The notes under the pieces were generated by a model, which ran no database searches, was not told the origin of the DNA, and saw only the letters and a program-made list of their open reading frames with translations. A program made the position numbers and the translations under genes. Source: Azospirillum sp. 51_20 (GTDB lineage Bacteria > Pseudomonadota > Alphaproteobacteria > RF32 > CAG-239). From it: a DNA stretch of 64,000 nucleotides. Location of the stretch: the NCBI GenBank assembly GCA_001917175.1, contig MNTV01000026.1, positions 1-64,000 of the forward strand. The letters run 5' to 3'. This document shows positions 17,184-25,767 of this stretch, in pieces (within the stretch, counting starts at the first letter, position 1; each line of letters begins with the position of its first letter).

Positions 17184-18569
17184 TCAGCATTTTTTCCAGG
17201 TGGTGCCGGAAGGCGTGTCCTCCAGCACAATGCCCGCAGATTTCAACTGATTGCGGATTTCGTCCGCCCGCGCATAGTTCTTTTCCTTTTTGGCAAGGGC
17301 GCGCTCTTCTATCAAACGGTTGATCTCATTCTCGTCGAGCGGTCCGCCGGCCCCCTGCTTAAACCAGCTTTCGGGATCCTGATACAAAAGGCCGAGAACG
17401 GCAGCCGAGGCGACGAGCTTTGACTTGGCTTCCCTGCGCTCTTCCGCGCTTTCCGCCTTATTCAGGGTGTTGACCAACTCGTGGAGAACCGACAAGGCCA
17501 GCGGCGTGTTGAGGTCGTCGCAAAGAGCTTCCATCACTCTGGCATCCGGACCTACGCCGGCATCAACCTTGATATCTGCCGTTTTGAGCAAAGCGTTGTA
17601 AAACTTGTCCAAAACCGTTTTTGCCTGTTTCAGCCCGTCAAAAGTGAAATTGAACGGCTGATGATAATGGGTGCCGATAAACAGCAGCCGGAGAGCTTCC
17701 GCCGGATATTCTCCGATCAGCTGGTTAACGGTATAAAAATTGCCGAGCGATTTGGACATTTTGACTCCGTCCACCATCAGCATGCCGGCATGCACCCAGT
17801 AACGGGCAAAAGTGTCGTTCGGATGGGCGCACATCGACTGCGCGCATTCGTTCTCATGGTGAGGGAAAATCAGATCCGATCCGCCGCCGTGAATGTCAAA
17901 CGAATTACCGAGATATTTTGAACTCATGGCCGAACATTCCAGATGCCAGCCCGGACGGCCGTAGCCCCAGGGGCTGTCCCAGCCGGGCTGCCCGGCTGCC
18001 GACGGCTTCCACAAAATGAAGTCGGCCGGATTTTTCTTGTAACCGGCCACCTCAATCCGCGCGCCGGCCAGCATTTCCTTCATGCTGCGGCCGGAAAGGA
18101 AACCGTAGTTTTTCATCGAATCGACGGAAAACAAAACGTGCCCGTCGGCCTCATAGGCATGGCCGTTTTTAAGCAGCAGTTCGACCAGCTCAATCATCTC
18201 GTTGACAAACTCGGTCGCCCGCGGACGAAAATCGGGATCGGCCACGTTCAGCGCATGCATGTCGTCCAGATACCACTGATAGGTTTCCCGGGTGATTTCA
18301 CTGATCGGCTTGCCGGTTTCCTGATGTTTGTTCAAAATCTTGTCGTCAATGTCGGTAATGTTGGAAACGTAAGTTACGTGGTCTTTGCCGTAAACCTCGC
18401 GCAAAACCCGGTTGAGCACGTCAAAAACCACCGCCGACTTGGCGTTGCCGAGGTGCGCGCGGTCATAAACCGTCGGCCCGCAGACATACATGCGAACGTT
18501 GTTTTCATCCAACGGAACAAATTTCTCCTTGCGGCGTGTCAACGTATTGTGCAGATACATTTCCGGCAT
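17184..18569 (-). CDS. cysS: Cysteinyl-tRNA synthetase
   Basis: A 461-aa class I synthetase of usual length that charges tRNA(Cys) in the cytosol. It has CGPTVYDRAHLGNAK (HxGN signature and the first zinc Cys), GRPGWHLECSAM and HGGGSDLIFPHHENE with the remaining zinc ligands, and KMSKSLGNF. It follows gltX by 12 bp, forming a two-gene synthetase operon. Confidence 0.97.
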   Translation of the reverse strand: MPEMYLHNTLTRRKEKFVPLDENNVRMYVCGPTVYDRAHLGNAKSAVVFDVLNRVLREVYGKDHVTYVSNITDIDDKILNKHQETGKPISEITRETYQWYLDDMHALNVADPDFRPRATEFVNEMIELVELLLKNGHAYEADGHVLFSVDSMKNYGFLSGRSMKEMLAGARIEVAGYKKNPADFILWKPSAAGQPGWDSPWGYGRPGWHLECSAMSSKYLGNSFDIHGGGSDLIFPHHENECAQSMCAHPNDTFARYWVHAGMLMVDGVKMSKSLGNFYTVNQLIGEYPAEALRLLFIGTHYHQPFNFTFDGLKQAKTVLDKFYNALLKTADIKVDAGVGPDARVMEALCDDLNTPLALSVLHELVNTLNKAESAEERREAKSKLVASAAVLGLLYQDPESWFKQGAGGPLDENEINRLIEERALAKKEKNYARADEIRNQLKSAGIVLEDTPSGTTWKKC

Positions 18570-18581
18570 TTTTTTCTCCTT

Positions 18582-19904
18582 TTATGCATATTCGCCGTTC
18601 AAGCGGCGGAAAACCCGTTCGCGCCCGATCAACGGCAGTAAAATTTTCAGTTCGGGACCGTCTTCCGTCCCGGTAATCGCTTTGCGCAGCGGGTGAAACA
18701 AAGCTTTTCCCTTGCGGCCGGTGCGCTCTTTTACCGCATTTGTCCAGACGGCAAAGGTTTCCTCGTTCCACGGCTCGGGCGGCAACAATTCGGCGGCGGC
18801 GGACGTCAGTTCCCTGTCTTCCAGTTCGGGTCGAACCGGCCGACGGCAGATTCCCCGCCATATTTCACTGTCTGTTACAATATTCAGATTGCCGCGGATG
18901 GCATTCCAAAACTCCCTGTCTACATTCACCCGGCCTTTTACCGCTTCATAATCCAGCCCGCGAACCAGGTGGGTGTTGAAGCGGCGCAGGTCGTCTTCCG
19001 AAAACTTCGGCTGCGAACGCCCCAGCCTGGCAAGATCCAGACTTTCCGCAAGGCTGCACAGGTCGGCAAAAGGTTCCACCGCTTCCGAAGTGCCCAGCTT
19101 GGCAAGATAAGAACAAATTGCCATCGCTTCAACGCCTTCCGCCCGCAATTCGGCAACGCCGACGGAACCCAGACGTTTGGAAAGTTTTCCCTCCCTGCCG
19201 GTCAAAAGCGGCAGGTGGGCAAACGACGGCACCCGGCCGCCGACCGCCTCAAACATCCGTATCTGCGACGCGGTATTGGTCACGTGGTCTTCGCCGCGGA
19301 CAATATGTGTGATTGCAAAGTCCGTATCGTCGACAACAGAAGGCAGATGGTATAAATAACTTCCGTCTTCACGAATTACAACGGGGTCGCTCAAATTTTC
19401 CGCCGAATAATGGCAGCGGCCGCGCACCATATCTTTCCAGACGATGTCGCCGGGCGCCAGTTTAAAACGGTAATGAGGCCGGCGGCCTTCCTTTTCATAA
19501 GCGGCAATTTGTTCTTTCGTCAAACTCAGGGCACGGCGGTCATAAATCGGCGGGCGACCCTTGGCCAGCAGTGTTTTGCGCATCAGTTCCAGTTCTTCCG
19601 GCGTTTCGTAACAAGGGTAAACCAATCCTTCCGCAATCAGTTTTGCCGTCACTTCCCGGTAACGTTCCGTCCGCGCGGACTGCCGGGCTTCGCTCGACCA
19701 CACCAGTCCCAGCCACTGCAGGGCGTCGCGTATTTCCGCTTCATATTCTTTTTTGGAGCGTTCCTTATCGGTATCGTCGATCCGTAGCATAAAGCTTCCG
19801 CCCAGCTTTTGCGCCAGCAGCCAGTTGAACAGCGCGGTTCTGGTATTGCCGATATGCATGTGCCCGGTCGGCGACGGCGCGAATCTGACTTTGACTTCTG
19901 ACAT
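18582..19904 (-). CDS. gltX: Glutamyl-tRNA synthetase
   Basis: A 440-aa class I synthetase. APSPTGHMHIGNTRTALFNW holds the HIGH signature and GKLSKRLGS the KMSKS-type loop. Alphaproteobacteria often have two GluRS, one charging tRNA(Gln) for later amidation; 440 aa is on the short side, but I cannot tell which type this is. First gene of the gltX-cysS operon. Confidence 0.96.
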   Translation of the reverse strand: MSEVKVRFAPSPTGHMHIGNTRTALFNWLLAQKLGGSFMLRIDDTDKERSKKEYEAEIRDALQWLGLVWSSEARQSARTERYREVTAKLIAEGLVYPCYETPEELELMRKTLLAKGRPPIYDRRALSLTKEQIAAYEKEGRRPHYRFKLAPGDIVWKDMVRGRCHYSAENLSDPVVIREDGSYLYHLPSVVDDTDFAITHIVRGEDHVTNTASQIRMFEAVGGRVPSFAHLPLLTGREGKLSKRLGSVGVAELRAEGVEAMAICSYLAKLGTSEAVEPFADLCSLAESLDLARLGRSQPKFSEDDLRRFNTHLVRGLDYEAVKGRVNVDREFWNAIRGNLNIVTDSEIWRGICRRPVRPELEDRELTSAAAELLPPEPWNEETFAVWTNAVKERTGRKGKALFHPLRKAITGTEDGPELKILLPLIGRERVFRRLNGEYA

Positions 19905-20181
19905 TTGAAATTATTCCCCGATAAATTTGAACAATTGCCGAGTATATAAGCATACCCCGCAGATTTCAAGACTTTTTTACCCCCTCGGCGGCAACGGCAA
20001 AACAAAATCCGCCGGCATAACAAAGCCTTTGCGAATATAACCGGTTACGCCGAGTATTTTCAAACCCCGTTCCCGTCGCCGCGGCGACGCAGCCTTTTTC
20101 CCGGCGGCACCGGGTACCGACGGCCGATACAAACGTCATCAACCGTTCTGAATATCGAAAAACCGGCCGCACAAGCTTGAA

Positions 20182-20365
20182 GATGAAGCAGCATCACATA
20201 TCTGCTTTGATACCGGCTTGTTGTGCCTGCCTGATAAAAAGACTCTCCGTAAGCGTCAAAAACACTTTCAGGCTCGGCGTGTCCGGGGACTTATCGCTGC
20301 GGTACCTTCATTGTGATGCTGTGTTCATCCCATAAAAAAACCTCTCCGCCAGGAGAGGTTTTTCG
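20182..20365 (+). ncRNA. Candidate structured small RNA, unknown family
   Basis: A 464-bp gap between gltX and the next gene holds a long hairpin. Closing stem: GATGAA+AGCATCACA (20182-20187, 20190-20198) with TGTGATGCT+TTCATC (20312-20320, 20324-20329). TACCG (20211) pairs with CGGTA (20300). An apical helix joins TGTGCC.GCCTGA (about 20224-20236) to TCAGGC..GGCGTG. Several apical pairs are G-U only on the plus strand, favouring that direction, and a terminator follows 7 nt later. No good promoter is visible. The 6S RNA is elsewhere (25590), so this is something else. Confidence 0.4.
20336..20363. terminator. Bidirectional terminator
   Basis: Stem AAAAACCTCTCC/GGAGAGGTTTTT (20336-20347, 20352-20363), loop GCCA. 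It ends the minus-strand trcR-like gene and could end the plus-strand RNA candidate at 20182. Confidence 0.85.
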
Positions 20366-20368
20366 TTT

Positions 20369-21292
20369 TTAAGCTTCGGCCTTTTTGCTCTTTTTCTTTA
20401 CCGTTTTTTTGGCAGCAGCCTTCTTTTCTTTGGCCGCGGCTTTTTTGGCAGCGGCTTTTTCCTTGGCGGCAGCTTTCTTTTCGGCTGCTTTCTGCCTGGC
20501 CGCTTCGGCTTTTTTCCGGTCGGCTTCCTTCTTTTTCGCCGCAGCGGCTTTTTTCTTTGCCGCTTCTTTTTCCTTTGCGGCGGCAGCTTTCTTCTTCTCG
20601 GCCTCTTTCTTTTTGGCTGCTTCGGCTTTCTTCTTCGCCGCTTCTTTTTCTTTTGCGGCGGCAGCTTTCAGTTTTTCCGCCTCTTTTTTTCTGGCAGCGG
20701 CGGCCTTGGCTTTCGCCGCAGATTTTCCGGCTTTCTTCTTCACCGTTTTTTTCGGCTGGCTTTTCAGTTCGGTCCATTTTTTGGAAACGGCAATTGCTTC
20801 GTCCAGGTCCTTTTCCTTGCACAAACCGACAGCAACCGGATTCTTCGGCCGCAGGTTGGCCATGTCGCGGTGCGTGCCGTCCCGCAGAGAAGCAATGGTC
20901 GGCTTGGTGGTACCGATCAGCTTGCATATCTGGGAATCGATAATTTCCGGACAATTGCGCAAAATCCACAGAATAGCCGCCGGCTTGTCGCTGCGCTGCG
21001 ACGGCGAAAGCACTTTTTTGTTCTTGCTGTTTTCCGCCTTGACGTTGCGTTCCGGTTCAACCCCGACAAGCGACGCGGAAGGATCCTGTTCGCAGCGGGC
21101 AATTTCGTCCGCCGTCAGCTGACCGCCGGTAACCGGATTCAGCCCGACGATGTTAAAAGCGACGTCGCCGTCGGCAATCGCCTGCACTTCCAGCTCGTGC
21201 AGTTCGCAGAAATCGCCGATTTGTTTAAAAGTCAAAGTCGTATTTTCAACCAGCCAGACGGCTGTTGCCTTGGGCATTAACGGGGCTGTCAT
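20369..21292 (-). CDS. trcR: TrcR/DUF1013 cell-cycle regulator with a Lys/Ala-rich tail
   Basis: A 307-aa protein. Residues 1-165 match the alphaproteobacterial DUF1013 family (cell-cycle regulator TrcR of Caulobacter): MTAPLMPKATAVWLVENT, LTFKQIGDFCELHELEVQAIADG, then KPAAILWILRNCPEI...IGTTKPTI, an HTH-like region. From about 170 to the end is a histone-H1-like tail of Lys, Ala and Glu repeats (KEKEAAKKKAEAAKKKEAEK), absent from the typical family. The tail suggests extra DNA binding or nucleoid packing. ATG 21292 with AAGGA upstream; rpmE lies upstream on the same strand. Confidence 0.85.
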   Translation of the reverse strand: MTAPLMPKATAVWLVENTTLTFKQIGDFCELHELEVQAIADGDVAFNIVGLNPVTGGQLTADEIARCEQDPSASLVGVEPERNVKAENSKNKKVLSPSQRSDKPAAILWILRNCPEIIDSQICKLIGTTKPTIASLRDGTHRDMANLRPKNPVAVGLCKEKDLDEAIAVSKKWTELKSQPKKTVKKKAGKSAAKAKAAAARKKEAEKLKAAAAKEKEAAKKKAEAAKKKEAEKKKAAAAKEKEAAKKKAAAAKKKEADRKKAEAARQKAAEKKAAAKEKAAAKKAAAKEKKAAAKKTVKKKSKKAEA

Positions 21293-21348
21293 TCTTCTGT
21301 CCTTTCTTTTTTGTTTTAAGCACACAGATTTTGTGAGCAAAAAACCCA

Positions 21349-21365
21349 CATTCCATTATAGAATG
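21349..21365 (-). promoter_or_regulatory. Promoter -10 inside a perfect dyad
   Basis: CATTC-N7-GAATG (21349-21365) encloses a perfect minus-strand TATAAT (21355-21360), 57 bp before the trcR start. A protein bound to the dyad would cover the -10 element. Confidence 0.4.
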
Positions 21366-21407
21366 CAGGTTAATTGAAAAAATTTAAGATAGTATTAAGA
21401 TTAAATA

Positions 21408-21644
21408 CTATTCGCCGTCGGAAGTTTTGAGACCGAAAGCGCCAAACTTGTTCTTAAATTTGGACAACTGACCGCCGGTGTCAACCAGACGATAAACGCC
21501 GGTCCATGCCGGATGGGATTTCGGATCAATTTCCAAAGTCATCTTGTCTCCGGCTTTGCCCCAGGTGGATCTGGTGGTGGCTACGCTGCCGTCACTCATT
21601 ACATAGGTAATTTCGTGATAATCCGGATGAATACCTTTTTTCAT
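21408..21644 (-). CDS. rpmE: 50S ribosomal protein L31
   Basis: A 78-aa L31 with the family start MKKGIHPDYHEITYVMSDGS and the closing YRLVDTGGQLSKFKNKFG. The zinc-binding Cys residues of C+ forms are absent, so it is a zinc-independent type. It is followed by trcR after 115 bp that carry a separate promoter. Confidence 0.95.
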   Translation of the reverse strand: MKKGIHPDYHEITYVMSDGSVATTRSTWGKAGDKMTLEIDPKSHPAWTGVYRLVDTGGQLSKFKNKFGAFGLKTSDGE

Positions 21645-21740
21645 CTTATTTTCTCCATATCGAATTTTCAGTTGTCGTTCTTATACATTAGAGTTTCAAA
21701 TAAAGCAAGCATTAATTTAAAAAATTTTAAGCTTTTTCCA

Positions 21741-22976
21741 TTAATCCGCCTGCTCGAAAACTTCCACCGTGTTTTGCTTGCCGCGGTTGTCGGTATTGAC
21801 GATTTTGATGCCGAAGTTTTTATAACCGCGGGTCATCAGATAAGAACGGATTTCCACCGCCCGGTTCAAACTCAGACGCTTGTTTTTGAAATCGTTGCCG
21901 CCGTCGTTGAAGTTGTAGGCGTAGATGAGGATTTTGCTTTCGCCCGGCCGTTTGAAGCCGTCGGCAATTGCTGCCAGCCGCGCCGTATTTTCGGCCGAAA
22001 GCTCAAACACGCCGCCGGCAAAGGCAATGACGTCGGCGGCCGGTTCTTCTTCCGCCACCGGAATCAGCGGCTGCAAAGCCGGTTCTTTTTCCTTTGCAAC
22101 GACCGGGGCGGAACTCGTTTTTTCAATTTTTACCGGAATTTTTTCCGCCGGTTTGTCTTCCGCGGCAAAGTGCTTTTCTCCCTCTTTCCTGCTCTCTGCG
22201 GCGGAAATTTGCGCTTTTACCACCGGAACTTCCCGCGACACTTCCGCTTTCACCGCCCGTTCCGTATCTTTCGCCCGTACCGTTTTTTCGACCTTAACGG
22301 TTTTGTCCGCGTCGGCCTTCACCGCTTTATCCGCCGCAGGTTCGGCAACGACTGACGAAACCGGCTGCCGGGACACTGCCGGCATGCTTTTCTTTTCAAT
22401 ATCCGCTTTTATCGCCGGTTTTTCTTTTACCGCCGGTTTGGCCTCCGGCTTTTTTCTCTCTGCCGCCGGCTTTTTTGTTGCGGAAACGATCGTGTTTCCG
22501 GACACGTTTTCCTTAACTGCCGCAGGCTTGGTTTCCGCCGCCGCGGGCTTTGCCGGCAATGCCGCCTTTTTAACGGTTACTGCCTTATCTTCTGCCGGCC
22601 TCTTTTTTTGTGCCGCAACAGGTTCGGCCGCCGGTTCGGACTTAACCGGCAGCGGACGTATATTCGGTTTGCGTTCGGGAACGGGAATCGTTTTTACCGC
22701 CGGTTCGGTTTTTGCTTTTACCGCAACCGGAGTTTTCTCCGGTTTACCCTTTATCTCAGCCGGCGCCGGCCTGACCGCCCGGGGCTTGTCGCCGATAACC
22801 GGCTTAGGCAGCGGACGCAGGGACGAATCGTCAAATACGGGGAAAAGCGGCGCATCGACTCCGGCAGGCGCGGCGTCCAGACCGTCCAACACCGAAAGAT
22901 CAACATAAACGTCGTCGGCCGCCGCCCGTCCCCACAACAGGCAGGAAACCGTTACCAACATCCAGACTTTGCGCAT
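21741..22976 (-). CDS. OmpA-C-like envelope protein with long Pro/Lys/Ala linker
   Basis: A 411-aa exported protein. A signal peptide (about 1-20) precedes a 270-residue low-complexity stretch of Lys, Pro, Ala, Val and Glu, the kind of extended linker that spans the periplasm. The last 95 residues resemble an OmpA/MotB-type peptidoglycan-binding domain (RLAAIADGFKR... LSLNRAVEIRSYLMTRGY... NTDNRGKQNTVEVF). It probably tethers membrane to wall. It sits 25 bp after the phosphatase-like gene in the efp operon. Confidence 0.7.
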   Translation of the reverse strand: MRKVWMLVTVSCLLWGRAAADDVYVDLSVLDGLDAAPAGVDAPLFPVFDDSSLRPLPKPVIGDKPRAVRPAPAEIKGKPEKTPVAVKAKTEPAVKTIPVPERKPNIRPLPVKSEPAAEPVAAQKKRPAEDKAVTVKKAALPAKPAAAETKPAAVKENVSGNTIVSATKKPAAERKKPEAKPAVKEKPAIKADIEKKSMPAVSRQPVSSVVAEPAADKAVKADADKTVKVEKTVRAKDTERAVKAEVSREVPVVKAQISAAESRKEGEKHFAAEDKPAEKIPVKIEKTSSAPVVAKEKEPALQPLIPVAEEEPAADVIAFAGGVFELSAENTARLAAIADGFKRPGESKILIYAYNFNDGGNDFKNKRLSLNRAVEIRSYLMTRGYKNFGIKIVNTDNRGKQNTVEVFEQAD

Positions 22977-23001
22977 TCTCTTCCCCCGAAAGACAAAAAC
23001 A

Positions 23002-23802
23002 CTATCCCGCCAGTCTGACGATAAACGCCTCCAGCGAGGTGTTGGTCGCCGCCAACTCGTCGGAAACGATCACCTGTTCGATTTTTTCCGGCGCAAATTC
23101 TTCCCGTTTCAGGTTATAGACGTAACCGCCGGCTTCGCGCACCAGCAACAGACCGGCAACCGCCGAATTCAGATTGCTGCCGAGGCTGAGGCAGACATCC
23201 ATTTTGCCGGCGGCAACGCCGGCCAGCGAGAGCGCAACGGAACCGAGCAGCCGAACGTTTTCGGTTTCGGCAAACAAATCGCGGTAAGCGGCGGTATATT
23301 CCGCGCTGCCGTGCTGAAAGCCGATTGAGGCCGCCACCAGAGCCGCGGTGCCATCCTTGACGGCGGAAACGCGCAGACGTTCGTGGTTGCGGAAGCCTTC
23401 CTTGTAGGCGCCGCTGCCCTTTTCGGCAAAATACAGCTCGTCACTGGCACGGTTATAGACGACCGAAGCCTTGACTTCGCCGTTTTCGCAATAGGCGACG
23501 GTGGTGGCAAACACCGGAATGCCGCGGACAAAGTTGCCCATGCCGTCAATCGGATTGACCATAAAACAGCATCCGCGGGAAAGCGGCGGTTTGCCGTCGA
23601 CAAAGACGGCGTCCGGCCGCAGCCGGGAAAGTTCGCTTTTCAGAGTCTGCGCCACCCGCTCGAAAGAACGGGAAACGAAATTCTGATAACCGCGCACCGA
23701 AGACTGCAGCTTCTCAATCTCGTTGAAGTCGCGGTCAAGCGACGCCGTTGCCTTTTTGACGGCGCCGACCAAAAGCGTGAGAGTTGGGGAAAGATACGAC
23801 AT
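23002..23802 (-). CDS. Inositol-monophosphatase-fold protein lacking metal ligands
   Basis: A 266-aa protein of the IMPase/SuhB fold. The signature DP(I/L)DGTxNF reads NPIDGMGNF: the first metal Asp is Asn and the Thr is Met. The upstream Glu-Glu pair is not found (VFVDGKPP instead) and the late WD is LN (SNLNSAVAG). Three of the usual metal ligands are thus missing and phosphatase activity is unlikely; a structural or RNA-related role like that proposed for SuhB is possible. Its ATG overlaps the efp stop (TAATG), so translation is coupled. Confidence 0.8.
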   Translation of the reverse strand: MSYLSPTLTLLVGAVKKATASLDRDFNEIEKLQSSVRGYQNFVSRSFERVAQTLKSELSRLRPDAVFVDGKPPLSRGCCFMVNPIDGMGNFVRGIPVFATTVAYCENGEVKASVVYNRASDELYFAEKGSGAYKEGFRNHERLRVSAVKDGTAALVAASIGFQHGSAEYTAAYRDLFAETENVRLLGSVALSLAGVAAGKMDVCLSLGSNLNSAVAGLLLVREAGGYVYNLKREEFAPEKIEQVIVSDELAATNTSLEAFIVRLAG

Positions 23803-24365
23803 TATTTGGCTCTTTCGACATAGTTGGCTTCGGCCGTGCCGACCACGACCTTTTCACCCTGGTTGATAAACGGCGGAACCATGATGCGGACGCCGTTGTC
23901 CAAAATCGCCGGTTTGTAGGACGAAGCCGCGGTCTGTCCTTTGACCACCGGTTCGGTTTCGGCAATGGTGCAGACGACCTGCTGCGGCAGTTCGACCGCC
24001 ACCGGACGACCGTCGATGAAATTGATGTAAACGGTCATGCCTTCGACCATAAACGGACGGGAATCGCCCAAAATGTCGGCAGGCATAACAAACTGTTCAA
24101 AAGTTTCCGAATCCATAAAGGTCAGACCGAGAGCGTCTTCATAGAGGAACTGGCAGTCTTTTTCTTCCACCATCAGTTTTTCGACCGTATCTTCGGAACG
24201 GAAACGCTCGTTGGTTTTGGTTCCTTCCTCAACCGACTTCATTTCGACCTGCATAAAGGCGCCGCCCTTGCCCGGCTTGATGTGGGTTGCCTTAACGACC
24301 GTCCAGGGTTTGCCCTTGTATTCGATTACCCAGCCGATTCTGATGGATACTGCTTGCTGCTTCAT
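23802..24365 (-). CDS. efp: Translation elongation factor P
   Basis: A 187-aa EF-P of usual length, entering the ribosomal E site to relieve stalls at proline runs. The tip loop HIKPGKGGAF carries Lys33, the position modified in EpmA organisms. Domain II/III segments VELPQQVVCTIAETEPVVKG and VPPFINQGEKVVV are intact. The ATG at 24365 is preferred: AAGGAG is about eleven bases ahead, while the GTG at 24377 directly touches it. Confidence 0.96.
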   Translation of the reverse strand: MKQQAVSIRIGWVIEYKGKPWTVVKATHIKPGKGGAFMQVEMKSVEEGTKTNERFRSEDTVEKLMVEEKDCQFLYEDALGLTFMDSETFEQFVMPADILGDSRPFMVEGMTVYINFIDGRPVAVELPQQVVCTIAETEPVVKGQTAASSYKPAILDNGVRIMVPPFINQGEKVVVGTAEANYVERAK

Positions 24366-24426
24366 TTTCTTATTCACTCCTTAATTTTTGATTTTTTGAA
24401 TTTTATCAAGATAATTACTCTAAACT

Positions 24427-24960
24427 TTATTTTTTCGCAACTAAAATCTTATAGTCTTCGGGGCTTAAAATCACCATGTCCGCGGGCCAGGCGGAAAAAT
24501 TGACGGAACCGTCCATCGGCTCGACCGCCGTCTGCAGCAGAAAAAACTCCGCATACCAGTCGGCCAGCGCTTTGGTTTTCTCCGCCCCCTCACTCCAGAT
24601 GCGGAAAACAACAAAGTCCGGTTCGTTTTCGCTTACGATCATCGCTTCATGACGGCGGCTGCGGCAGATAACGCCGAGAAAACGACGGCCGAGCTGCCGG
24701 CGCAGGGCCGCCATCTCCTTTTTGATTGCCGTTGAGGCGCTCAGATCGGCAACAATGCCGTCGGCGCCGAGTTTAACCGCCAGCGCGGCGGCGTCTTCGC
24801 CTTCAAGCAGCGCAATTTTTCCGGCCGCCTCAATCTTCCGGATTATCCTGCCGAGGCAGTCCTCCGGCAGGGAAGCAGACAGAATGAAACATTCGACGTT
24901 CTTTTCGTCGATGCAGTTTTCGGCGCTTTCGGCCGTAATTTTGAGAATAAATTTAGGCAT
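24427..24960 (-). CDS. Degenerate ThiE-like (thiamine phosphate synthase fold) protein
   Basis: A 177-aa protein that follows the second half of ThiE: LGADGIVADLSAS (in place of GaDGvHlGq), an ALRRQLG helix, FLGVICRSRRHEA (in place of iGvschs) and PDFVVFR. The HLGQ and catalytic segments are replaced and the protein is short, so thiamine phosphate synthesis is doubtful. It stands upstream of efp on the same strand, 61 bp away. Confidence 0.55.
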   Translation of the reverse strand: MPKFILKITAESAENCIDEKNVECFILSASLPEDCLGRIIRKIEAAGKIALLEGEDAAALAVKLGADGIVADLSASTAIKKEMAALRRQLGRRFLGVICRSRRHEAMIVSENEPDFVVFRIWSEGAEKTKALADWYAEFFLLQTAVEPMDGSVNFSAWPADMVILSPEDYKILVAKK

Positions 24961-25052
24961 ATCCGTTTTTGCCGCTTGAAAAAATAGTTAATGACCGGTA
25001 TTATCGGGAGATTATAAGCTAACGGCATCGATAAAGAAAGAAAAATTTTACC

Positions 25053-25268
25053 ATGGAAACAGAAATTTCGCGTTTCAAGGAAACGGCGGAAGCCCTGAAC
25101 GAAATCGACGCGGCGCTCAACGAGCTGCAGCGGGCATTTGAAAACAAGCGGGAAAACGTTTCCCGCCTTAAAGAAACCGCCGCCCGTTCGGTTGCCCGTA
25201 TCGACGAACTGATCAACAAACTGAACACGGCACGGGAGCAAAATGGCACAAGTAACGGTAACGATTAA
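25053..25268 (+). CDS. Small coiled-coil protein partner of ZapA
   Basis: A 71-aa, almost entirely helical protein with heptad-like Leu/Ile spacing (ALNEIDAALNELQRAF). Similar short coiled coils precede zapA in other alphaproteobacteria (DUF4164-like). Its end overlaps the zapA start by 26 bp, so the two are translated together; it probably works with ZapA at the division ring. Confidence 0.7.
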   Translation: METEISRFKETAEALNEIDAALNELQRAFENKRENVSRLKETAARSVARIDELINKLNTAREQNGTSNGND

Positions 25269-25581
25269 TTCCCGCGAATATCCGATTGCCTGCGAAAGCG
25301 GTCAGGAAGCGCGGATCATGCAGCTGGCCGGCGTTTTGGAAGAAAAGGCGCGGCTGTTGAAAGATATCAGCGGACAAATCAGCGAAAACATGCTGCTGGC
25401 AATGATCGGCATTCTGGTTGCCGACGATTTGCTTGAAGCGCGCAAAAACAACCCCGCGCCGGTTGCCCCCGCGGGGGAAGACGCCGCCCGGACCGCTGCC
25501 GCCGACCGCGAACTTTCCGCCCGGCTCAGGGTTGTGAGCGAAAAAATAAAAGCTGTTGCAAAACAGATCGAATCATTATAA
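25243..25581 (+). CDS. zapA: Cell division protein ZapA
   Basis: A 112-aa ZapA. The N-terminal globular part (VTVTINSREYPIACESGQEARI...LAGVLEEKA) is typical, followed by a long C-terminal helix for tetramer formation. It stabilises FtsZ bundles at midcell. A 6S RNA follows directly, an order also found in other proteobacteria. Confidence 0.9.
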   Translation: MAQVTVTINSREYPIACESGQEARIMQLAGVLEEKARLLKDISGQISENMLLAMIGILVADDLLEARKNNPAPVAPAGEDAARTAAADRELSARLRVVSEKIKAVAKQIESL

Positions 25582-25582
25582 T
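25577..25582 (+). promoter_or_regulatory. -10 element for the 6S RNA
   Basis: Perfect TATAAT overlapping the zapA stop, with TTGCAA 15 bp upstream (25556-25561). Transcription would begin near 25589. Confidence 0.45.
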
Positions 25583-25589
25583 ATCGGTT

Positions 25590-25757
25590 TATGGAGAGGT
25601 GACTGTCCGGTTCGTAATTCCGCAGATCTTCCGAGCCAACGTAATTTTATCGGGAATTGTCCCTGGCAGGATCGTGGTCCTGTTATATGATGCCCACCTA
25701 TTGAGATGCGGTTCGAGACAGAATGTACCTATACGGCCCGACGGTTCTCTCTTTTTT
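25590..25757 (+). ncRNA. ssrS: 6S RNA
   Basis: About 168 nt directly behind zapA, the classic 6S position. Ends pair as GAGAG (25594-25598)/CTCTC (25747-25751), then CTGTC/GACGG and GGTTCGTA/TACGGCCC with small internal loops. The middle is less paired, leaving the large central bubble that mimics an open promoter, and an apical helix includes CCTGGCAGGA. 6S RNA sequesters sigma-70 RNA polymerase in stationary phase. Called from context and fold, not from a covariance model. Confidence 0.72.
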
Positions 25758-25767
25758 TGTTACCTTT

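Noticed and set aside
19966..20172. 68-aa minus-strand frame in the gltX upstream gap.
   Set aside because: No ribosome site, odd composition, no family.
20182..20329. First read as the 6S RNA.
   Set aside because: A better 6S candidate follows zapA at 25590 with the expected gene order.
20385..21122. 245-aa plus-strand frame rich in Ala, Phe and Ser.
   Set aside because: Shadow of the Lys/Ala-rich tail of the trcR-like gene.
21925..22908. 327-aa Ser/Ala/Gly-rich plus-strand frame.
   Set aside because: Shadow of the Pro/Lys/Ala linker of the OmpA-like gene.
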